From the NCBI RefSeq assembly GCF_014646235.1, contig NZ_BMNB01000004.1:124001-188000 (forward strand): DNA of 64,000 nucleotides, given 5' to 3'. Below are positions 58,747 to 64,000 of the stretch, in pieces; the first letter of the stretch is position 1; every line of letters begins with the position of its first letter. Origin of the DNA: Micromonospora sonchi. GTDB lineage: Bacteria; Actinomycetota; Actinomycetes; Mycobacteriales; Micromonosporaceae. Both the position numbers and the translations under genes were made by a program. The notes under the pieces are model-generated. The model saw only the letters and a program-made list of their open reading frames with translations, made no database searches and was not told the DNA's origin.

Positions 58747-60330
58747 ATGCGGGAGGACATGGGTGAGGTGACGACTAGCCTCCAGCGCCCGGTAACCAAC
58801 GAAGGCCGGAGCAGACCCGTGCGGCACGTCGACAGCTTCGAGATCCAGCCGCCGAATCAGCCGTCCCACAACGGCGTACCCCGGTCGGCTTGGGCCCGGG
58901 CCCGGCGACGCGTCTCCCGCTGGCACCGCCCCTACACCGCGATCCTGCTGCTGCTGGACTTCGCGGGGGCGGCCTTCGCCAGTTACACCGCGATCCACAG
59001 CTTCGACCAGGCCACCGCGGGCTTCTACAACGCCCAGAACGACCCGACCTGGTTCTTCACCGTCGCCTTCCTGCTGCTGCCGCTGGGCTGGCTGGTCATC
59101 CTGTGGTTCAACGGCGCCTACGACCGGCGTTGCCTCGGGCTCGGCCCGGACGAGTTCAAGCGGGTCATCCGGGCCGGCGTGGCCGTCTGCGCGGCGGTCT
59201 CCTTCATCGCCTTCGCCACCAAGACCGACCTGTCCCGGTTCACCGTGGGCACCGCGCTGCTGATGGCCCTGCTGCTGATCCTGTTGGGCCGGATCCTGGC
59301 CCGGTTCGTGCTGCACGTGGTCCGCCGCAACATCCAGCAGGCGGCGCACCGGATGGTGCTGGTCGGCACCCTGCCCGAGTGCCTGGAGGTCTACACGGCG
59401 GTCACCCGCAACCCCTCCGCCGGGCTGGTGCCGGTGGCCATCCACATCACCGACGGCTACGCGGCGGCCAAGGGAGTGCAGACCCCGGTCCCGGTGTACG
59501 CCGGCCGCGACATCCTGGCCCTGGTACGGGAGGTCGGTGGCGACACCATCGCGGTCTGCGGCTCGGCCAGCGCCGAGCCGGGCGAGCTGCGCCGGCTCGC
59601 CTGGCAGCTGGAGGGCTCCGGCGTCGACCTGGTGGTGGCTCCGCAGCTGACCGACATCGCCGGGCCCCGGGTGCACATCCGCCCGATCGAGGGCCTGCCG
59701 CTGCTGCACGTCGAGGAACCGACCCTGTCCGGGCCGGCGCTGCTGGCCAAGAGCGTGATGGATCGGGTCGGCGCCGGCCTCGGCCTGCTGCTGCTGTTCC
59801 CGGTCTTCGTCGCCATCGCCATCGCGATCCGGATCTCCGACCCGGGTCCGGTCTTCTTCCGCCAGCCCCGGGTGGGGCACGAGGGACGCACGTTCCGGGT
59901 GTGGAAGTTCCGGACCATGTACGTCGACGCGGAGGACCGGCTGGCCAGCCTGGTCGACCAGAACGAGACCGACGGCATGCTGTTCAAGATGAAGCAGGAC
60001 CCCCGGGTCTTCCCGGTGGGCCGTTTCCTGCGCGCCTCCTCGCTCGACGAGCTGCCGCAGCTGATCAACGTGCTCAAGGGCGAGATGTCGCTGGTCGGCC
60101 CGCGACCGCTGCCCGCCGACGACGGTGACTTCCTGGGCGACGTGCGGCGTCGACTGCTCGTCCGCCCCGGCATGACCGGGTTGTGGCAGGTGTCCGGCCG
60201 CTCCGACCTGTCCTGGGACGAGGCGGTACGGCTCGACCTCTACTACGTCGACAACTGGTCGCTCGCGTACGACCTGAGCATCCTGTGGCGGACGGTGGGT
60301 GTGGTGGTGGCCCGCAAGGGCGCCTACTGA
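58747..60330 (+). CDS. exopolysaccharide polyprenyl glycosylphosphotransferase (initiating sugar transferase)
   Basis: The 527-residue membrane protein has an N-terminal cytoplasmic tail, four to five transmembrane segments within about 60-200, a CoA-binding-like middle domain, and a C-terminal bacterial sugar transferase domain. The last part includes 'FRVWKFRTMYVDAE', 'SSLDELPQLINVLKGEMSLVGPRP' and 'PGMTGLWQVSGRS' (about 380-500). Such PHPT enzymes transfer a sugar-1-phosphate to undecaprenyl phosphate to start polysaccharide assembly. The start is uncertain (ATG 58747, ATG 58759 or GTG 58768). With the GT4 gene nearby, this marks an exopolysaccharide locus fragment. Confidence 0.92.
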   Translation: MREDMGEVTTSLQRPVTNEGRSRPVRHVDSFEIQPPNQPSHNGVPRSAWARARRRVSRWHRPYTAILLLLDFAGAAFASYTAIHSFDQATAGFYNAQNDPTWFFTVAFLLLPLGWLVILWFNGAYDRRCLGLGPDEFKRVIRAGVAVCAAVSFIAFATKTDLSRFTVGTALLMALLLILLGRILARFVLHVVRRNIQQAAHRMVLVGTLPECLEVYTAVTRNPSAGLVPVAIHITDGYAAAKGVQTPVPVYAGRDILALVREVGGDTIAVCGSASAEPGELRRLAWQLEGSGVDLVVAPQLTDIAGPRVHIRPIEGLPLLHVEEPTLSGPALLAKSVMDRVGAGLGLLLLFPVFVAIAIAIRISDPGPVFFRQPRVGHEGRTFRVWKFRTMYVDAEDRLASLVDQNETDGMLFKMKQDPRVFPVGRFLRASSLDELPQLINVLKGEMSLVGPRPLPADDGDFLGDVRRRLLVRPGMTGLWQVSGRSDLSWDEAVRLDLYYVDNWSLAYDLSILWRTVGVVVARKGAY

Positions 60331-60384
60331 CCGTCCCCCGGTCGCCTCTTCCGTCCCGGGCCACGGACCAGCAGGATCATCGGC

Positions 60385-61611
60385 GTGGGTGGCAACCTCT
60401 CCGCGATCATCGGAGTCTTCTCGCTGGTCACCGTTCTGGCCTCGGCCCTGGTCGCGGTCGCCCGGCTCCGTGGCCGCCGCAGCATCGCCACTCCCGGCCA
60501 GCGAGCCACCTACGAGGTGCTGCACACCGCCGGGTTGGCCGCCGAGCCGCTGCGCGCCGGGCTGACCCCGGCCAGCGCGGCGAAGGCTGCCCGTCACCTG
60601 CGCACCCTGGTCGGCGCCGACGGACTTGCGCTGACCGACACCGACGACCTGCTCGCTCTCGACGGGCAGGGCGCGCACCACAGCGAGCAGTTGGGGGCGG
60701 CGGCCCGGCGGGTGGTCGCCTCGGAGCGGTCCACGGTGCTCGCCGAGTCCGAACTCTCCTGCGACCGGCTCGACTGTCCGGTCCGGGGGGCGGTGGTGAC
60801 GCCGTTGGCGGGCGCGGAGGGCCGGATCGCCGGCGCGCTGGTCGCGGTCACCGACGGCGTACCCGCGCCGGGTCTGGTGCAGGCCACCCTGGAGACTGCG
60901 CACTGGGCCGGCAGTCAGCTCGCCCTGGCCGAGCTGGACTCGTCCCGGGAGCGGCTGGCCCGGGCCGAGGTCCGCGCGTTGCGGGCACAGATCAGTCCGC
61001 ACTTCATCTACAACGCGCTGACCGCGATCGGCTCGTTCGTCCGCACCGACCCGGAACGGGCGCGGGAGCTGATCCTGGAGTTCGCCGAGTTCACCCGCTA
61101 CTCGTTCCGGGCCCACGGCGAGTTCACCACGTTGGCCGAGGAGCTGCGCTCGATCGACCGCTACCTGACCATCGAGCGGGCCCGGTTCGGCGACCGACTC
61201 CAGGTGCGTCTCCAGATCGCCCCCGAGGTGTTGCCGGTGATCCTGCCGTTCCTGTGCCTGCAACCGTTGGTGGAGAACGCCGTCCGGCACGGGTTGTCGC
61301 GCAAGCCCGGCACGGGCATGGTGTGCATCGAGGCTCGGGACGCGGGCGCCGAATGCCACATCACGGTGGAGGACGACGGAGTGGGAATGGATCCGGGCAC
61401 GCTGACCGCCGGAATCGCCGAGTTGGCCGGGAACACCGGCGACCCGGGGGACGACCCCGGCCAGCACGTCGGTCTCTCGAACGTGGACGAACGACTCCGG
61501 TCGGTCTTCGGGGACGGCTTCGGCCTGGTCGTGGAGACGGGTCTGGGTTCGGGTACGAAGGTGAGCATGCGGGTGCCGAAGTTCCATCCCGGCGTACGGG
61601 CCAGTTCGTGA
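60385..61611 (+). CDS. LytS-type sensor histidine kinase
   Basis: The 408-residue protein has one N-terminal membrane segment (about 5-27), a GAF-like domain (about 45-175), and a His_kinase domain with the H-box 'AQISPHFIYNAL' (His206). An ATPase domain follows, with 'LVENAVRHG' and 'EDDGVGMDP...GLSNVDERL'. This build is typical of LytS-class kinases that partner LytTR regulators and often control transporters. The start is GTG 60385. Its stop overlaps the response regulator start (GTGA at 61608-61611), so the two are coupled. Confidence 0.92.
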   Translation: MGGNLSAIIGVFSLVTVLASALVAVARLRGRRSIATPGQRATYEVLHTAGLAAEPLRAGLTPASAAKAARHLRTLVGADGLALTDTDDLLALDGQGAHHSEQLGAAARRVVASERSTVLAESELSCDRLDCPVRGAVVTPLAGAEGRIAGALVAVTDGVPAPGLVQATLETAHWAGSQLALAELDSSRERLARAEVRALRAQISPHFIYNALTAIGSFVRTDPERARELILEFAEFTRYSFRAHGEFTTLAEELRSIDRYLTIERARFGDRLQVRLQIAPEVLPVILPFLCLQPLVENAVRHGLSRKPGTGMVCIEARDAGAECHITVEDDGVGMDPGTLTAGIAELAGNTGDPGDDPGQHVGLSNVDERLRSVFGDGFGLVVETGLGSGTKVSMRVPKFHPGVRASS

Positions 61612-62381
61612 GCAGCAACGGCGGTGCGACGGGTTTCCTGCGCGTGCTGGCCGTGGACGACGAGCCACCGGCGCTGGACGAGTTGGCGTACCACTTGCGA
61701 GCCGACCCGCGGGTGGCCCGGCTGCACACGGCCGGCGACGCCACCGAGGCGCTGCGGCTGCTCCGCGACGGCGACGTGGACGTGGTCTTCCTGGACATCC
61801 GGATGCCCGGCCTGGACGGCATGGAGCTGGCCCGGGTGCTGCGTCGCTTCGCCCGGCCACCGGCGATCGTCTTCGTCACCGCGTACGACGACGGCGCGGC
61901 GGACGCCTTCGACCTGGGTGCCACCGACTACGTCCGCAAGCCGGTACGCGCCGAGCGGCTGGCGGAGGCGCTGCGGCGGGTGGTCGGCTCGCGGGTGGTG
62001 CCGTCGCACCCGGCCGCGCTGGCCCGCGCCGAGGAGGATCCGACGATCCCGGTGGAGTTGGCCGGCAGCACCCGGATGCTGCCCCGATCGGCGGTGCGCT
62101 GGGTGGAGGCGCAGGGCGACTACGCCCGGCTGCACACCGCAGAAGGCTCACATCTGGTCCGGGTGTCCCTCGCGACGCTCGCCGAGCGGTGGGCCGACGC
62201 GGGTTTCGTCCGGATCCACCGGTCGTACCTGGTGCAGCTCCGGCTGATCGCCGAGCTGAGACTGGTCAACTCCGGGTACGTGGTGGTGGTCGACGGCACC
62301 GAGCTGCCGGTGAGCCGGCGGCACACCCGGGAGCTGAAGGACAAACTGGTCCGCGCCGCCAAGCAGACGTGGAGCCGCTGA
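61608..62381 (+). CDS. LytTR-family response regulator
   Basis: The 257-residue protein has a receiver domain (about 10-125) with the acidic 'VDDEP' at 16-20 and phospho-acceptor Asp63 in 'FLDIRMPG'. A LytTR DNA-binding domain (about 150-255) follows, with 'EAQGDYARLHT', 'RIHRSYLVQL' and 'LPVSRRH'. GTG 61608 overlaps the kinase stop. LytTR proteins bind direct repeats upstream of target promoters, frequently the gene of a nearby transporter. Here the SSS symporter is the next gene cluster downstream, so it is the likely target. Confidence 0.94.
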   Translation: MSSNGGATGFLRVLAVDDEPPALDELAYHLRADPRVARLHTAGDATEALRLLRDGDVDVVFLDIRMPGLDGMELARVLRRFARPPAIVFVTAYDDGAADAFDLGATDYVRKPVRAERLAEALRRVVGSRVVPSHPAALARAEEDPTIPVELAGSTRMLPRSAVRWVEAQGDYARLHTAEGSHLVRVSLATLAERWADAGFVRIHRSYLVQLRLIAELRLVNSGYVVVVDGTELPVSRRHTRELKDKLVRAAKQTWSR

Positions 62382-62519
62382 GGGTCCCAGCGGTCTAATC
62401 ACCGCCCCGCGAGCAACCGCCGGGCAGCACGGTGACCCTCCGCATCCCGCGAGGTGGCGTCGTCGACAGCGCTGCCGCCAACCACTGCTCTTCGCAGGGA
62501 TGCTTAACCCAGCACCGTC

Positions 62520-62705
62520 GCACAAGATGCCGCAACTCGTGATCCGAACACGAGATGCCGCAACTCGCGGCCTCAGCAGGCCCGAATACCCCGACATACC
62601 GCGACCTGCGCCGCCCACCGGACGGGGCACCCCGACATACCGCAACTCGTGCCCACCCGATCGGCCCGAACACCGCGACATACCGCAACCCGCGCCGCCG
62701 GTCAG
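62520..62705 (-). repeat. repeat array homologous to that at 38.7 kb
   Basis: About five units sharing the core CCGACATACCGCAAC-type (complement of GTTGCGGTATGTCGG) recur at about 41-base spacing, then at shorter spacing toward the left end. Read on the minus strand, order and intervening text parallel the array at 38682-38910, showing common descent of the two tracts. Confidence 0.75.
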
Positions 62706-62840
62706 CGTGTACTCGACCCGCGGCGGGACCATCGGCCGCTCGGGAGACGAGATCTTGGACAGTTTCCGTTCGCGAGGGTTCGCAGAGTAATAACACGTAG
62801 TTTTCCGGGTTTGCGGCCAGACACATCCCGAACAGGCGTC

Positions 62841-62874
62841 ATGTCACCCTGACATATTCATGTCACTGTGACAT
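62841..62874. promoter_or_regulatory. two tandem ATGTCA-N3-TGACAT operators
   Basis: Perfect dyads ATGTCA-CCC-TGACAT (62841-62855) and ATGTCA-CTG-TGACAT (62860-62874) have centres 19 bp apart. They lie about 340 bp upstream of the transporter operon. Two identical half-site pairs in tandem strongly suggest cooperative binding by a dimeric regulator; the protein is not identified. Confidence 0.7.
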
Positions 62875-63136
62875 CAGCATCCTGACGACCACCGCTCCCC
62901 GCACGCAGGCATCCCATCTCATGAAACGGCGATGCGCCAAGGCGAGAACGGCACGGTGAGGGAACAGCGCGGCGTCAATCCGGGCTGTCGCGGAGGCAGC
63001 GCGCGGCGCCAATCCGGGAGCTGTCCCGCAGGCATCGTGCTCGCCAGCTGACGGCAGCTGACGCGGGTGCAGGGTCACGGCCGAGGGCGGGAACCCGGCC
63101 GGTCCGGCCAGCGGCGCCGGGGCACCATCCACTGGG

Positions 63137-63176
63137 TTATCCACAGGCTCAGCGCGTTGTCCACAGGTTGTCCACA
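63137..63176 (+). promoter_or_regulatory. cluster of three DnaA boxes
   Basis: TTATCCACA (63137-63145), TTGTCCACA (63157-63165) and TTGTCCACA (63168-63176) match the general and the actinobacterial DnaA-box consensus exactly and point the same way. They lie 40-80 bp upstream of the small membrane protein gene. Confidence 0.7.
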
Positions 63177-63216
63177 GCCCCTTGACATTCCCGGCGGGCT
63201 GACGAGACTGCCGGGA

Positions 63217-63696
63217 ATGGTCGCCGAGGATCCCGTGCCGGCACCCCGCCGCCCCGAACCGTCCCGGGCGGCCGGCGAGCGGCACGTACCCGAGCCGACC
63301 CGAGCCGCTGCCGAGCAGCGACCCGGGTCGTCCGCGCGTACCCGGGTGGTGCTCGCCGAGGTGTCCCGGCCCAAGCACCGGGCCGGGGGCACCCGCACCG
63401 AGTTGACCCAGCAGACCCGGGTCGGCGAAGCCCTGATCCACGGCCTGGTCCGCGCCCAACTGGCCCTGGCCCTGCAACTGTCGGCGGTGGTCATGGTGGG
63501 GCTGGGTGGGCTGCCCTGGCTGTTCGCCGTCGCGCCCTCGGTCGGCCGGATGACGGTGCTCGGGGTCAACCTGCCGTGGCTGCTGCTCGGGGTGCTCTCC
63601 TTCCCGTTCCTGGTCGCGGTCGGCTGGACGTACGTGCGGTTGGCCGAACGCAACGAGCAGGACTTCACCGACCTGGTCCAGCGGCCGGAGCGCTGA
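63217..63696 (+). CDS. small membrane protein upstream of SSS symporter (DUF485-like)
   Basis: The 159-residue protein has a long basic/Pro-rich cytoplasmic N terminus (about 1-75) and two transmembrane segments ('LALALQLSAVVMVGLGGLPWLF' near 80-100 and 'LPWLLLGVLSFPFLVAVGWTYV' near 115-138), ending 'RLAERNEQDFTDLV'. Two-helix proteins of this kind commonly precede acetate/monocarboxylate symporters of the SSS family and may be small subunits. Its stop is one base from the next start (TGAGGTG), so the pair is co-expressed. The start ATG 63217 has only a weak ribosome binding site. Confidence 0.78.
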   Translation: MVAEDPVPAPRRPEPSRAAGERHVPEPTRAAAEQRPGSSARTRVVLAEVSRPKHRAGGTRTELTQQTRVGEALIHGLVRAQLALALQLSAVVMVGLGGLPWLFAVAPSVGRMTVLGVNLPWLLLGVLSFPFLVAVGWTYVRLAERNEQDFTDLVQRPER

Positions 63697-63697
63697 G

Positions 63698-64000
63698 GTG
63701 GGCAACGACCTCGTCGTACCGGCGATCGTGGCGGTCACCCTCCTCACCCTCGGGATCGGTTTCTACGGGTTGCGGCTGGCCCGCACCACCTCCGACTTCC
63801 TGGTCGCCTCCCGGGTGGTCAGCCCCACCTGGAACGCCGCCGCGATCGGTGGCGAGTACCTGTCGGCGGCGAGCTTCCTCGGCGTCGCCGGGCTGATCCT
63901 CAAGTACGGCGTGGACGTGCTCTGGTACCCGGTCGGCTTCGCCGCCGGCTACCTGGCGCTGTTGCTCTTCGTGGCCGCGCCGCTGCGGCGCTCCGGCGCG
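63698..64000 (+). CDS. sodium:solute symporter (SSS), 3' end outside window
   Basis: The visible 101 residues from GTG 63698 form the N terminus of an SSS transporter. They include a first transmembrane helix ('VAVTLLTLGIGFYGLRLA'), 'TSDFLVASRVVSPTWNAAAIGGEYLSAASFLGVAGLI' in two blocks, and 'VLWYPVGFAAGYLALLL'. The 'GEYLSAASFLGVAG' block matches the Na+-binding region of ActP/MctC-type monocarboxylate symporters. It is translated right after the small membrane protein. The upstream LytS/LytTR pair and regulatory sites suggest substrate-responsive control. Confidence 0.88.
   Translation, partial: MGNDLVVPAIVAVTLLTLGIGFYGLRLARTTSDFLVASRVVSPTWNAAAIGGEYLSAASFLGVAGLILKYGVDVLWYPVGFAAGYLALLLFVAAPLRRSGA

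Larger units (their letters stand above)
62382..63216. other. 835-base intergenic region with repeats, dyads and DnaA boxes
   Basis: No protein gene is convincing. From left to right it holds a homologous repeat array (62520-62705), two tandem ATGTCA-N3-TGACAT dyads (62841-62855 and 62860-62874), and three DnaA boxes (63137-63176) shortly before the transporter operon. The ORFs on the minus strand spanning the array follow its repeats and are not counted as genes. Confidence 0.6.

Noticed and set aside
58336..61860. 1174-codon minus-strand ORF opposite the sugar transferase and kinase genes
   Set aside because: It mirrors three well-supported plus-strand genes, is Arg/Gly/Gln-rich with no domain, and results from high third-position GC.
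62395..62826. 143-codon minus-strand ORF over the 62.6-kb array
   Set aside because: Its text follows the DNA repeats and no ribosome binding site is seen. The shared frame with the other array is noted as a finding but is not enough for a gene call.
63137..63176. Chromosomal origin of replication
   Set aside because: Only three DnaA boxes are present, with no AT-rich unwinding region and no dnaA, dnaN or gyrB nearby.

Overview
The window is very GC-rich actinobacterial DNA. Gene content and codon use point to the family Micromonosporaceae, probably Micromonospora or a close relative: XRE/DUF5753 regulators paired with DUF397, FxLD lanthipeptide machinery, many GTG starts, and DnaA boxes of the TTGTCCACA type. 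No ribosomal RNA gene or species-diagnostic marker is present, so the genus is an inference.

Region 1 (1-19.0 kb) is accessory. A minus-strand operon encodes a class I lanthipeptide of the FxLD type: a PIMT-like methyltransferase, the precursor, LanB, LanC, a stand-alone SpaB_C-type protein, a helical-repeat protein, and a cut-off PPC-domain protein. It is followed by a NUDIX hydrolase, an XRE-type regulator, an operon of a GT4 glycosyltransferase, a kinase-like protein and a dGTPase, and a hisG paralogue. Next come a 60-residue peptide with repeated aromatic-Asp-Asn triads that looks like a multi-cyclophane RiPP precursor, a pentapeptide-repeat protein, a frameshifted P-loop kinase remnant, a 2H phosphoesterase and a second XRE regulator. 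The region ends at a tRNA-Arg gene, a plausible island boundary.

Region 2 (19.0-47.6 kb) is mostly ordinary chromosome: tRNA-Arg(ACG), tRNA-Ser(GCT) and tRNA-Ser(TGA); a CPBP protease, flavohemoglobin, an XRE-peptide deformylase fusion, and an FhuF-like iron protein behind an IdeR-type box. Several cell-envelope glycosyltransferases follow, with SoxR divergent from a split transketolase, a thiolase, a rhomboid protease, a cyclophilin, CorA and an aminotransferase. A three-gene operon (nucleotidyltransferase, glycerol-1-phosphate-dehydrogenase-like enzyme, CDP-alcohol phosphotransferase) looks like a polar head-group or phosphodiester lipid pathway.

Region 3 (47.7-56.2 kb) is a defence island: an XRE/DUF5753 regulator and DUF397 protein divergent from small ORFs leading into a complete type I restriction-modification system (hsdM, hsdS, hsdR). 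Two copies of a 59-bp palindromic repeat bracket it. The repeat occurs four times in the window, always between convergent genes.

Region 4 (56.3-64 kb) carries a GT4 glycosyltransferase, an Fpg/Nei DNA glycosylase, an exopolysaccharide initiating sugar transferase, a LytS/LytTR two-component pair, and a small membrane protein plus SSS symporter (cut by the window end). The 835-base gap before the transporter holds a repeat array homologous to one at 38.7 kb, two tandem ATGTCA-N3-TGACAT dyads and three DnaA boxes.
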